64,000 nt of DNA, taken from DASXYG01 sp036502625. GTDB taxonomy: Bacteria > Actinomycetota > Actinomycetes > Streptosporangiales > Streptosporangiaceae. Made by a program: the position numbers and the translations under genes. The stretch spans positions 1-64,000 of the forward strand of contig DASXYG010000080.1 in assembly GCA_036502625.1 (NCBI GenBank). The letters run 5' to 3'. Under the pieces are notes generated by a model. It was not told the origin of the DNA. It did not search any database and saw only the letters and a program-made list of their open reading frames with translations. This document shows, one piece after another, positions 43,279-52,067 of this stretch. How positions within the stretch are numbered: position 1 is the stretch's first letter; the number at the start of each line of letters is the position of its first letter.

Positions 43279-44721
43279 TCAGGTCAGTGCGTCGCCCCAT
43301 GTGCGGCGGATCTTCGCGAGGTGGTCCGGGGCTGTGCCGACGACCTCGGGGAATGTGTCGAGGCGTTCGTACGGTCGGCAGGCGTCGATGATGGCGCGGC
43401 TGTTGTGGGGGGTGGCGCCGTCCGGGAGCATCGGGTCGAGGCGGCTGCCCCAGGTGCGGTGCAGGACCTCGATGTCGGCCGCGGGGTCGGTACGGGTCGA
43501 CACGGCCCAGATCACCTGGTCCAGGTCGCGTGGGTCGATGTCGTCGTCGACGACCACCACGTACCGGTTCATGTACGCGGCGGCGGGGATCTGCGCGGTC
43601 AGGTTCGCCACCTGGCGGGCGTGGCCGGCGTACCGCTGCTCGATGGACACCGCGATGAACAGGCGCCCGCCGCCCGCCTCGTGCGCCCACGCGGCGGTCA
43701 CGCCCGGCACGCCGGTCGCGACGAGCTCGTCGTGGATCATCGCGGACTTCATCACGGTCCGCATGTAGGAGTAGTCGTGCGGCGGGCGTCCGGGCGGCGC
43801 GCCCAGCAGGATCGGGTCGTCCCTGTGGTACATCCGGGTGATCTCCAGGGCCAGGCACGGCTTCCTGCGGCCGGTGTAGTACCCCGTCCACTCGCCGAAC
43901 GGGCCCTCGTCGCGTGTGTGGTCCGGACGTAGCCGGCCCTCCACGGCGATCTCGCTTCCCGCGGGGATCGGCAGGCCGGTGTCCGGGCCGGTCACGACGG
44001 GGACGGACGCGCCGAGCACCGCGCCGGCGTAGGCCAGCTCGGAGATGCCCGCCGGTACCTCCGTACCGCCGAGGACGAGCAGCAGCGGGTCGTGCCCGAA
44101 CGACACGGTGACCGGTGCGTACCCGTGCCGGGCGAACCAGCGCTGGATGTTCTGGGCGCCGTGCTTGCCGGGCACCGCGGAGATCGTCACCGACCGGCCG
44201 TCGTCCTGCACCTCCATGCGGTAGCAGCCGCCGTTGTGCGTACCGGTGTCCGGGTCGCTGGTGACGGCCAGGCAGCCGGTGCCGATGAACCGGCCGCCGT
44301 CGCGGTCGTGCCAGCGTGGCACCGGGAAATCCAGCAGGTTCACGTCGGCGCCCGGCACCTCATTGGCCAGCAGCGGCGCGGCGGTCACCGGCCGTACGGG
44401 GAAGTCGCCGGCGGCGGCCGCCCACACGGACGGCTTTCCGCGCAGCGCGTCGACCAGGCCCGCGTCGTCGAGGTCGTCGCCGAGCCGCAGCGTACGGCCG
44501 AGGCGGCGGGCCGACCCCGTGCTGCCGGTGAGCACGCGCAGGCCCGGCCGGTAGCCGCGGATCTCGTCGAACAGCACGGCCGGGGGCCGCGGCATGCGGT
44601 AGCTCAGCTCGGCGATCGCGCCGAGCTCCAGGTCCCAGTCCGCGCCGCGGATGTGCCGCAGCTCGCCGTCGCCCTCGATGGCGGCGATGTGGTCGCGCAG
44701 GCCGAGCAGCGGCTCATCCAT
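43279..44721 (-). CDS. UbiD family decarboxylase (prenylated-FMN dependent)
   Basis: A 480-residue non-oxidative (de)carboxylase. Cofactor and metal motifs match the family: GTHNGGCYRMEV with the cofactor-site Arg, KHGAQNIQRW, and DEGPFGEWTGYY with both conserved Glu residues. Such enzymes remove a carboxyl group from aromatic, heteroaromatic or unsaturated acids and need prFMN made by UbiX, which is encoded at 53378-53947. It is the last gene of the leftward hydroxylase operon, overlapping the upstream hydrolase gene by 8 bp. Confidence 0.92.
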   Translation of the reverse strand: MDEPLLGLRDHIAAIEGDGELRHIRGADWDLELGAIAELSYRMPRPPAVLFDEIRGYRPGLRVLTGSTGSARRLGRTLRLGDDLDDAGLVDALRGKPSVWAAAAGDFPVRPVTAAPLLANEVPGADVNLLDFPVPRWHDRDGGRFIGTGCLAVTSDPDTGTHNGGCYRMEVQDDGRSVTISAVPGKHGAQNIQRWFARHGYAPVTVSFGHDPLLLVLGGTEVPAGISELAYAGAVLGASVPVVTGPDTGLPIPAGSEIAVEGRLRPDHTRDEGPFGEWTGYYTGRRKPCLALEITRMYHRDDPILLGAPPGRPPHDYSYMRTVMKSAMIHDELVATGVPGVTAAWAHEAGGGRLFIAVSIEQRYAGHARQVANLTAQIPAAAYMNRYVVVVDDDIDPRDLDQVIWAVSTRTDPAADIEVLHRTWGSRLDPMLPDGATPHNSRAIIDACRPYERLDTFPEVVGTAPDHLAKIRRTWGDALT

Positions 44722-45538
44722 CGCGGCCCTCCCGTACGGCGGAGGCCTGTTCCGCCGCGTTCGGCGTCAGGTGGCGGTCGATCAGCGGCCACGTGTCCGG
44801 TCGTTCGATCAGGCTGAGATGCCGGGTGGCCTCCAGGATGCGCAGCTCGGCGCCCGGGATGCCGGACGCGAGGGCCTCCGCCATCGCCGGCGGCGTCGCG
44901 TAGTCCTCCGCACCGGCGAGGACCAGCGTGCGCGCCCGGACCTCGCCGAGCCCGGCGGTGGCGTCGAGGTCGCCGAGCGCCGTGCATGCCGCGGCGTGCG
45001 CGCGGGAGTCCGTACGGCGGAAGATGTCCGCGACACGCTCGGCTTCGTCCGGGTGCCGGGTCCGGAAGTCCGCGGAGAACCAGCGGTCGAGCTGGAACTC
45101 CACCTGCCGGTCCCGCGGCACGTCGACCGCCTTGCGCGCGCGTTCCGCCCACGTCCGTTCCCGGTCCGGCCCATAGCAGGCCGTGCCATCCGCGATCACC
45201 AGGCCGTCCACCAGGTCCGGCCGGGTCTCGGCGAGCACGAGCGCGGTGCTGCCGCCCATCGACATGCCGACCACGTGCGCGGGCCCGAGGTCCAGCTCCT
45301 CGATGACCGCGGCCGCGTCCGCCGCCATGTCCGCGACGGTGAACGGCCGCCCGTCCCAGGACGAACCGCCGTGGCCGCGCGCGTCCATCGCGACCGCCCG
45401 GTACGCGCCGCCCAGGAACGCGGCGACCTGGTCCCAGACGGCGCCACTGAGCGCGAGCGGGTGCAGCAACAGCACCGGCGGCCCGGCGTCGCCGGTGCGC
45501 CGTACGGTGAACCGCCCCCGGCCGGTCTCCACGATCAT
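44714..45538 (-). CDS. Alpha/beta hydrolase, 3-oxoadipate enol-lactonase-like
   Basis: A 274-residue alpha/beta hydrolase. The nucleophile Ser is in VGMSMGGSTA, with Asp in AGAEDYATP and His in TRHLSLIERP. DARGHGGSS is a typical turn. Its layout recalls PcaD-type lactonases, fitting a ring-degradation operon, though the substrate is not determined. Its start overlaps the [2Fe-2S] subunit gene by 4 bp (ATGA). Confidence 0.85.
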   Translation of the reverse strand: MIVETGRGRFTVRRTGDAGPPVLLLHPLALSGAVWDQVAAFLGGAYRAVAMDARGHGGSSWDGRPFTVADMAADAAAVIEELDLGPAHVVGMSMGGSTALVLAETRPDLVDGLVIADGTACYGPDRERTWAERARKAVDVPRDRQVEFQLDRWFSADFRTRHPDEAERVADIFRRTDSRAHAAACTALGDLDATAGLGEVRARTLVLAGAEDYATPPAMAEALASGIPGAELRILEATRHLSLIERPDTWPLIDRHLTPNAAEQASAVREGRDG

Positions 45539-46002
45539 GCGTTCTCTCCCATCAGCGCGGCCGCGTCCCGGACCGCCGCGACGATCTCCTGGTACGTGCC
45601 GCAGCGGCAGATGTTCCCCTCCAGGTGGCCGGCGATCTCCGCGGGGCCCGGGTCGGGGTTCTCGGCCAGCAGCTCGTGGCTCATCAGGACGAAGCCGGGG
45701 ATGCAGTAGCCGCACTGCATCGCGCGCCGCGCCACGAAAGCGTCCACCACCGGGTCGTCCTCGGGCAGGCCGTCCGCCGTGGTGATCTCCGCGCCGTCGT
45801 AACGTACGGCGCGGGCCAGGCAGGCGCTCACCGACCGGCCGTCGGCCAGCACCGTGCACGCGCCGCAGGCACCCACCCCGCATCCCTCCCGCGCGCTCGT
45901 TACGCCCGTACGGGTGCGCAGCACGTCGAGGAGCAGGTCGTCGTCCTCGACCGGGAGCCGGTGGCGTACCCCGTTGACGTTCAGCTCGATGGTGGTGGTC
46001 AT
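45535..46002 (-). CDS. Molybdenum hydroxylase small subunit, two [2Fe-2S] clusters
   Basis: A 155-residue iron-sulfur subunit of the xanthine dehydrogenase family. The plant-ferredoxin-type cluster is bound by CGVGACGACTV plus a later Cys, and the second by CGYCIPG and CRCGTY. It carries electrons from the molybdenum centre to the FAD subunit. Its ATG overlaps the stop of the large-subunit gene. Confidence 0.94.
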   Translation of the reverse strand: MTTTIELNVNGVRHRLPVEDDDLLLDVLRTRTGVTSAREGCGVGACGACTVLADGRSVSACLARAVRYDGAEITTADGLPEDDPVVDAFVARRAMQCGYCIPGFVLMSHELLAENPDPGPAEIAGHLEGNICRCGTYQEIVAAVRDAAALMGENA

Positions 46003-48326
46003 GCGGTTCCCTTCTGCAGCGCGGTGAGGACGCGTTCGGGGGTGAGGGGCAGCCGCGTGAACCGGATCCCGATCGCGTCGCGCAGCGCGTTGGAGACGGC
46101 CGGGGCCAGCGGGATGATCGCGGTCTCCCCGACGCCCTTGGCGCCGAACGGGCCGGTACGGTGCGGGCTCTCGACGATGATCGGGGTGATCCGGTCGGGC
46201 ATGTCCCGCACCGACGGGAGCTGGTAGTCCAGCAGCGTCCCGTTGACGATCTGGCCCTCGTCGAACACCAACTGGTCGAACAGCGCATGCCCGAGGCCCA
46301 TCACGGCGGCGCCGGTGAGCTGCTGCTCGACCAGCGCCGGGTTGATCGCCCGCCCCACGTCGCCGGCCACCGCCAGGTGCTCGACGCGCACGCGGCCGGT
46401 CGCGGTGTCCACGGCGAGCCGTACGGCCGCGGCGCCGGCGAACCAGTGCTCGGTGACCGCGGGCGAGCGGCCGGTCTCCTTGTCGTACGGGGTCCACGAC
46501 GTGGAGTAGTCGGCCTCGGTGGTGAGCGTGGTGCCGCGCGCGCCGAAGTGCGCGTGCAGCAGGTCGGCGATCCCCACGGTCCGCTGCGTCTGCGCGCTGA
46601 CGAGGCCGTCCGGGGTCAGCTTGACGTCGGTGGCGGCCACGCCGAAATGGCCGGCGGCCAGGCCGGTGAGCCGGTCGCGCATCTTCTCCGCGGCCAGTCG
46701 CACGGCGTTGCCGGTGTGGTACGTGGACCGGCTGCCCGCGGTGATCGTGTCGTACGGGGTGACGTCGGTGTCCGCGGTGACCACCCGTACCCGGCCCTCG
46801 CCGAGGCAGAGCACCTCGGCGGCGATCTGCGCCATGATCGTGTCGCTGCCCTGGCCCATGTCGACCGTGCTGATCAGCAACGTGGCCGAGCCGTCCTGGT
46901 TGAGCTGGAGCGTGGCGTTGGAGATCGTCGGTGTGAGCACGGCCTTGATGCCGACCGCGACGCCCTTGCCGCGCCGCCACCGGCCGTCGCCGCGCTCCAG
47001 GGGCCCGGTCCAGCCGATCGCCTCGGTGACCGCGTCCAGGCAGGCGGTGAAGTCGGCGCTGTGCATGGCCGTGCCCATCGCGGCCACGTCGCCCTCGCGC
47101 AGCAGGTTGCGGCGGCGGAACGCGGCGGGGTCCTCGCCGCGCTCCCACGCCAGCTCGTCGACCAGTGACTCGTGCGCCCAGGTCACCTGGGGTACGCCGA
47201 AGCCGCGGAACGGCCCGGCGGACGGCTTGTTCGTGTACACGCACCGCGACCGCACGCCGACGTTGGCGATCGCGTACGGGCCGGTGGCGATCATCCCCGA
47301 CTTCGCGGTGATGCGCGGCCCGACGTCGGCGTACGCGCCCGTGTCGTACCGGACGTCGGCGTCGGCGGTGATGAGCATGCCGTCCGCGTCGGCGGCCATG
47401 CTCCCGGTGACCGCGGCGCCGTGGCGGGTGGTGAGCAGGAACGCCTCTTCGCGCGTCGCCGCCACGCGTACGGGCACGCGGTACGTCCAGGCCAGCGCGG
47501 CGGCCAGCGGCTCCAGCCGGTCGTACATCTTCGCGCCGAAGCTCCCGCCCAGCGGCGCGCACCGCACCCGGATCCGGTTCAGCGGCAGGTCGAGCAGGTC
47601 GGCGAGGGACTGCCGGACGTACGACGGCGTCTGCGTCGCGGACAGCACCTCGATCCGGTCGCCCTCGGGCCAGGCCGCGGTGTACGGCAGCTCGATCGGT
47701 ACGTGGTGCGTCGGCGGGCACCAGAAGTCGCCGCGCACGGTGTGCGCGGCCGCCGCGGTAGCGCCTTCCGCATCGCCCGTGCGTAGCACGTACTCGTAGT
47801 TGACGTTGGTGTCGCGGCGCCCGCGCAGGTGCTTCAGGTCGCCGAAGACCGCGGACGGGCGCAGCTCGTCGTGCACGTACGCGCCGCCCTCGACGGCCGC
47901 GTCCACGTCGTGCACCGGGGGCAGGTCGTCGTAGGTGACCGCGATCTCCTCGGCGGCACGGCGCGCGGCGCCGGGGGAGCGTGCGATGACCGCGGCCACC
48001 GGCTCGCCGACGTACCGCACCTTGTCCACGGCCAGGCAGGGCTGGTCGGCGAATGCCGGCCCGGTGTAGATGCGGTCCCCAAGCTCGGCGTACAGGTCCG
48101 CGCCGGTGACGACGGCGATCACGCCGTCCGTCGCGGCGGCGCGGGACACGTCGATCGCGGCGATGCGGGCGTGCGGCCGGGTGCCGCGGTGGACCGCGAC
48201 GTCATGGCACGGCCGCACCGGCTCGTCCGCGGCGTACCGCAGCTCGCCGCGTACCTTGGCCCGTGCGCCGGCACGCGCCCACCGCTCACCGACCGCGACG
48301 CCGCCCACGGGGGAGTCCACCGTCAT
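45999..48326 (-). CDS. Molybdenum hydroxylase large subunit (xanthine dehydrogenase family)
   Basis: A 775-residue molybdopterin-binding subunit. The catalytic Glu is in GAKGVGETAI, and GPFRGFGVPQ and VDMGQGSDTIMAQ are molybdopterin-site motifs. The CO dehydrogenase active-site loop (AYxCSFR) is absent, so it is not CODH. The family hydroxylates aromatic heterocycles or aldehydes. The start at 48326 overlaps the FAD gene by 41 bp, and the stop overlaps the iron-sulfur gene. It works in the cytoplasm, with no signal peptide. Confidence 0.93.
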   Translation of the reverse strand: MTVDSPVGGVAVGERWARAGARAKVRGELRYAADEPVRPCHDVAVHRGTRPHARIAAIDVSRAAATDGVIAVVTGADLYAELGDRIYTGPAFADQPCLAVDKVRYVGEPVAAVIARSPGAARRAAEEIAVTYDDLPPVHDVDAAVEGGAYVHDELRPSAVFGDLKHLRGRRDTNVNYEYVLRTGDAEGATAAAAHTVRGDFWCPPTHHVPIELPYTAAWPEGDRIEVLSATQTPSYVRQSLADLLDLPLNRIRVRCAPLGGSFGAKMYDRLEPLAAALAWTYRVPVRVAATREEAFLLTTRHGAAVTGSMAADADGMLITADADVRYDTGAYADVGPRITAKSGMIATGPYAIANVGVRSRCVYTNKPSAGPFRGFGVPQVTWAHESLVDELAWERGEDPAAFRRRNLLREGDVAAMGTAMHSADFTACLDAVTEAIGWTGPLERGDGRWRRGKGVAVGIKAVLTPTISNATLQLNQDGSATLLISTVDMGQGSDTIMAQIAAEVLCLGEGRVRVVTADTDVTPYDTITAGSRSTYHTGNAVRLAAEKMRDRLTGLAAGHFGVAATDVKLTPDGLVSAQTQRTVGIADLLHAHFGARGTTLTTEADYSTSWTPYDKETGRSPAVTEHWFAGAAAVRLAVDTATGRVRVEHLAVAGDVGRAINPALVEQQLTGAAVMGLGHALFDQLVFDEGQIVNGTLLDYQLPSVRDMPDRITPIIVESPHRTGPFGAKGVGETAIIPLAPAVSNALRDAIGIRFTRLPLTPERVLTALQKGTA

Positions 48327-49185
48327 CGAAGCGCTCCTTCCATGCCGTACGTACGGCCTCGTCGACGGCCACGAAGGCCAGCCGGGTCTTGTACGCGGCC
48401 GAGCCGCGCACGTCCGGGATCGGGTCCACCAGCGGAACGGCCGCCGCGCGCGCCGCCTCGGCCGCGTCGTCCTCGGAGATGTCGTTCGCCAGCTCGACCT
48501 CGGTGAACACCGGGGTCGGCGCCACCGCCCCGAGACCGAGCCGCAGCCGGTCCGGGCCACGGCGGCCGAACGCGCGCGACGTCCCGGCCAGCAGCGCGGC
48601 CGCCGACGCGCACGGCCAGTCGTTCGCGGACAGGCTGCTGAGCTTGCTGAACCCCGCGCCGGCCGCATCCGGCTGCCGGGGGATCTCGATCGTGGTGACG
48701 ATCTCGCCGGGCCGTACCGCCGTCTCCTGGAAGCCCACGAAGAACGCGCGTACGGGGACGCGCCGGACGCCGTCCGGGCCGGTCAGCGCGACGGTCGCGC
48801 CGAGCACGAGCAGCGCGGTCGGCGGGTCGAGCCGGTAGTCGCCGTGCGCGATGTTGCCGCCCACACTCGCGGTGTTGCGCACCCGCGGGTTCGCCACGTG
48901 GCCGTACACGGACGCGGCCAGCGGCGCGACGCGCCGTACGACCGGGCTGGTCTCGACCGCGCGCAGCGGCGTCATCGCGCCGATCCGCAGGCCGTCCCCG
49001 GTCTCCTCGATGCCGGACAGGCCCGGGATGCCGGCGATGTCGACCAGGTCGGTGGCGAACAGCACGCCCTGCTTGGCCAGGATCTGCACGGCGGTGCCAC
49101 CGCCGTAGACCATCGCGTGGTCGCACCGCGTCAACAGGTCACCCGCCTCGGCCAGCGTGTCCGGGCGGTGGAAGACGGGCGTCAT
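48286..49185 (-). CDS. Molybdenum hydroxylase FAD subunit
   Basis: A 299-residue FAD-binding subunit of the CoxM/XdhB type. FAD motifs MVYGGGTAVQILAK and TASVGGNIAHGDYR are present. It accepts electrons from the [2Fe-2S] subunit. The C-terminal ten residues are Arg/Gly-rich and lie in the overlap with the large-subunit gene. It follows the CoxG-like gene in an ATGA overlap. Confidence 0.92.
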   Translation of the reverse strand: MTPVFHRPDTLAEAGDLLTRCDHAMVYGGGTAVQILAKQGVLFATDLVDIAGIPGLSGIEETGDGLRIGAMTPLRAVETSPVVRRVAPLAASVYGHVANPRVRNTASVGGNIAHGDYRLDPPTALLVLGATVALTGPDGVRRVPVRAFFVGFQETAVRPGEIVTTIEIPRQPDAAGAGFSKLSSLSANDWPCASAAALLAGTSRAFGRRGPDRLRLGLGAVAPTPVFTEVELANDISEDDAAEAARAAAVPLVDPIPDVRGSAAYKTRLAFVAVDEAVRTAWKERFDDGGLPRGRRRGR

Positions 49186-49712
49186 GCGCTCTTCCCGCGG
49201 AGGACGGCCAGCAGGCGGCGCCAGAACGACGGCCGTTCCGTACGGGCGGTCCCGGGCTCGTCCGGCGGCTGACCGGTGCAGATCCGGGTGAACGCCGCGA
49301 CGAACTGCCGCTCGACCTCGGTGGAGCGGCGGCGCACGATCGATTCACCGAGCCGCCCGATCTTGCCCCACAGCGCGACGTCCATGCGGTACGACACCTC
49401 GGACCCGGCGCCCTCGGGCCGCACGGACAGGGTGGCGTCGATCTTGATGGAGCTGCCCAGCCGGTGATCCTCGCCCTTCAGTACGGCGCGGACCTCCTCG
49501 GGCTCGCGCACCTCGGTGATCTCCGCGGTGAACCCGGCGCTGAACCGGACGTGCGCGATCTCGTTGACCAGGCGACCGCGGTAATGCGTGTCGTCGATCC
49601 GCTCCAGCTCCGTACATCCGGGCACGGACGCGCGCATCGCGTCCGGATCGAGGAAGGCGTCGAAGACCCGCGATGCGTCCGCGGGGATGACGAATGACGA
49701 ACCCAAGTTCAT
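49182..49712 (-). CDS. CoxG-like SRPBCC family protein
   Basis: A 176-residue protein of the CO dehydrogenase subunit G family. It has the start FVIPADASRVFDAFLDPDAM, the PGCTELE motif, and a basic-hydrophobic C-terminal tail (FWRRLLAVLRG) that could attach it to the membrane. CoxG proteins recruit or help mature molybdenum hydroxylases at the membrane. It is the first gene of the leftward operon, whose promoter faces the IclR gene. Confidence 0.9.
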   Translation of the reverse strand: MNLGSSFVIPADASRVFDAFLDPDAMRASVPGCTELERIDDTHYRGRLVNEIAHVRFSAGFTAEITEVREPEEVRAVLKGEDHRLGSSIKIDATLSVRPEGAGSEVSYRMDVALWGKIGRLGESIVRRRSTEVERQFVAAFTRICTGQPPDEPGTARTERPSFWRRLLAVLRGKSA

Positions 49713-49735
49713 ATGACCACCATAGAAGACTTTTT

Positions 49736-49751
49736 GTCCTATATGGAAGAC
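49736..49751. promoter_or_regulatory. Putative IclR operator before the hydroxylase operon
   Basis: GTCCT-ATATGG-AAGAC is an imperfect inverted repeat in the gap between the CoxG-like gene and the IclR gene. It shares the ten bases GTCCTATATG with the perfect repeat at 50684-50699. A further half-like site, ATAGAAGAC, lies at 49722-49730. Confidence 0.6.
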
Positions 49752-49829
49752 ATTAGGATGGCCGAGGGAGTGTCGTCAATGGTCGGCTAACGTAGCCGCT
49801 GATCCGTCGGCATCCAGGCAGGAGCGAAC

Positions 49830-50603
49830 ATGGCCAGTGACGTCCCGGCCGTCACCAACGCGGTCCGCATTCTCGAGCGGATCAGCCGCGAGTGGCCGGA
49901 CGCCGTAGCCTCCGGCGCGCTCATCGACGACCTGGGCCTGAACCGCAGCACCTGCTACAACATCCTCGGCACCCTGCAACGGGCCGGCTGGGTGGCCAGC
50001 CGCGGCGACCGTACGGGCTGGTCGCTCGGCCCCCGCCTGCTCGCGCTCACCGGCATGTCCACCGAGATGGTGGTCGACGTGGTGCGGCAGGAGCTCGACG
50101 ACCTCAGCCAGCGGCTCGGGTTCATCGCGTTCGCCGTCCAGCGGCACGGCGCCGCCGAGTACGCCGTGCTCGCCAAGGCCGAGCCCGCGCAGGGCATCCG
50201 CATCACCGCCAGCGTCGGCGACACGTTCCCGTTCTCCGCGCCGGCGATCATGCGCGCGTTCTTCGCGTGGTCCGACCCGGCGGAGGTGGCGCGGCAGGTG
50301 GACCGGCACGGCGTGCGGAAGTTCACGCCCGAGACGATCACCGGCGCCAAGGCCCTGCGCGCCGAGCTCGACGCCACCCGGAAGCGCGGTTACGGCGTCA
50401 GCGTGCGCGAGTACGACCTCGGGCAGTCCGGGGTGTCCGCGCCGGTCTTCGACACCCACGGCCAGGTGTCCCTGGTGCTGTGCTCGCTGGCGTTCTCGTC
50501 GGAGCTGAACGAGCGCAATGTGGAAAAGGCGGGCGCGCTGATCCGCGACTGCGGCCTGCGTATCACCGCGCGCACCGGCGGCGTCGCGCCCGATGTGAGC
50601 TGA
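49830..50603 (+). CDS. IclR family transcription regulator
   Basis: A 257-residue regulator with an N-terminal winged helix (VTNAVRILERISREW, LNRSTCYNILGTLQRAGWV) and a C-terminal effector domain (VGDTFPFSAPAIMRAFF, GVSAPVFDTHGQVSLVL). IclR proteins often control aromatic-acid catabolism and sense the pathway acid. It is divergent from the hydroxylase operon and about 115 bases before the first MFS gene. Both gaps hold the same candidate operator. Confidence 0.92.
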   Translation: MASDVPAVTNAVRILERISREWPDAVASGALIDDLGLNRSTCYNILGTLQRAGWVASRGDRTGWSLGPRLLALTGMSTEMVVDVVRQELDDLSQRLGFIAFAVQRHGAAEYAVLAKAEPAQGIRITASVGDTFPFSAPAIMRAFFAWSDPAEVARQVDRHGVRKFTPETITGAKALRAELDATRKRGYGVSVREYDLGQSGVSAPVFDTHGQVSLVLCSLAFSSELNERNVEKAGALIRDCGLRITARTGGVAPDVS

Positions 50604-50683
50604 GCCGCACCCGTGTAACGCTCCTGAAACGGGCATTGACGACGCCCTGACACACCCTTAATGTGCCGCATACGAGACCTTAA

Positions 50684-50699
50684 GTCCTATATGCAGGAC
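50684..50699. promoter_or_regulatory. Putative IclR operator before the MFS genes
   Basis: GTCCT-ATATGC-AGGAC is a perfect 5-bp-arm inverted repeat with a 6-bp spacer, 19 bases before the ATG of the MFS gene. It is closely related to the site at 49736-49751. The position next to the start suggests repression without inducer. Confidence 0.62.
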
Positions 50700-50718
50700 A
50701 ATCGAGGATGTGGCGTCA

Positions 50719-52050
50719 ATGAGCGAAGTGACCGCGGACGTGCGCGGGCCCTGGTACCGGGGATTGGGACGGTCGCAGTGGCGGTCGCTGGTCGCCGCCA
50801 ACCTGGGCTGGCTGTTCGACGGGTTCGAGACGTACGCGCTGATCCTCACCGCCGGCACCGTCCTGCATCAGCTCGAACCGGGCGCGCCCACCGGGCAGGT
50901 GTCGTTCCTGACCGGCGTGACCATCGCGGTCACGCTCCTCGGCTGGGGCGTCGGCGGCATGCTCGGCGGCGTCTTCGCCGACTACTTCGGGCGCCGCCGC
51001 GCGCTGCTCGTCTCGATGGTCATGTACGCGGCGTTCACCGGCCTGACCGCCGCGTCCTGGTCTTGGGCGTCGTTCCTGGTGCTGCGGTTCGTCACCGGGT
51101 TCGCCCTCGGCTCGGAGTGGGGCACCGGAACGTCGCTGGTCGCGGAGATGTGGCCGGCGCACGCGCGTGCCAAGGCGGCCGGGTTCATGCAGTGCGGCCT
51201 GGGCCTGGGGTTCTTCATCGCGTCGTTCTGCTGGTACTTCGTCGCGCCGCTCGGCCCGTCCTCGTGGCGGTACATGTTCCTCATCGGCGTGCTGCCCGCG
51301 GTCTTCGCGCTGTGGCTGCGCCGCACGGTCCCGGAATCGGAACGCTGGCAGGGAGCCAAGCGGCAGCGCGACGACCTGCGGCGCCGCGACGACGCCGAGC
51401 TGACCGACCACGAGCGTTCGTTCACCAAGTTCACGCTGCGCGCCATCCTGTCCGACCCGAAGCTGCGCAGGCTGACGATCCTCGGCTCGCTGATGTCCCT
51501 GGTCACCACCCTCGGCTGGTGGGGCATCTCCACCTGGGTGCCGGCGTACGTCGCGACGATCGCCGGCGGTACGGGCCAGAACCCGGAGGCATGGGCGAGC
51601 CGCGCCGGGATGATCTACAACGCGGGCGCCATCGCCGGGTACATCTCGTTCGGCTTCCTGGCCGACCGGCTCGGCCGCAAGCCCGCCGTGATGGTCTTCT
51701 TCGGCGCGTCGCTGCTGCTCACGCCGGTGCTGTTCCTGTGGACCCACAACCTCGGGCTCGCCGTCGTGGTGCTCGTCGTCAACGGCTTCTTCACCCTCGG
51801 CCAGTACACCTGGATGCCGGTGTGGCTGCCGGAGCTGTATCCCACCCACCTGCGCGCCACCGGTGCCGCGTTCGTGTTCAACGCCGCCCGCTTCATCGCC
51901 TTCCTCGGGCCGCTGCTGGCCGGGGCGATCATCTCCAAGCTGGGCGGATACGGGATCGCCGCCACCGTCGTCGGCCTGATCTACATCCTCGGCCTGGCGA
52001 TCGCCCCGCTCGTCCCGGAGACACGCGGCGTACGCCTGCCCGACAACTGA
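50719..52050 (+). CDS. MFS transporter, metabolite:H+ symporter type
   Basis: A 443-residue carrier with 12 predicted helices. The first helix motif LGWLFDGFETYALIL and the loop GGVFADYFGRRRA are typical of organic-acid proton symporters. RAKAAGFMQCGLGLGFF and PELYPTHLRATG are also conserved. The ATG at 50719 has GAGGA 11 bases upstream and is preferred over GTG at 50710. It is the probable uptake system for the acid processed by the hydroxylase and UbiD. Confidence 0.9.
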   Translation: MSEVTADVRGPWYRGLGRSQWRSLVAANLGWLFDGFETYALILTAGTVLHQLEPGAPTGQVSFLTGVTIAVTLLGWGVGGMLGGVFADYFGRRRALLVSMVMYAAFTGLTAASWSWASFLVLRFVTGFALGSEWGTGTSLVAEMWPAHARAKAAGFMQCGLGLGFFIASFCWYFVAPLGPSSWRYMFLIGVLPAVFALWLRRTVPESERWQGAKRQRDDLRRRDDAELTDHERSFTKFTLRAILSDPKLRRLTILGSLMSLVTTLGWWGISTWVPAYVATIAGGTGQNPEAWASRAGMIYNAGAIAGYISFGFLADRLGRKPAVMVFFGASLLLTPVLFLWTHNLGLAVVVLVVNGFFTLGQYTWMPVWLPELYPTHLRATGAAFVFNAARFIAFLGPLLAGAIISKLGGYGIAATVVGLIYILGLAIAPLVPETRGVRLPDN

Positions 52051-52067
52051 CCGGACGGAGCCCCCCG

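Noticed and set aside
45999..48326. Carbon monoxide dehydrogenase large subunit
   Set aside because: The CoxG-like neighbour suggests it, but the AYxCSFR loop of true CODH is absent and GPFRGFG is present, so a general molybdenum hydroxylase is the better call.
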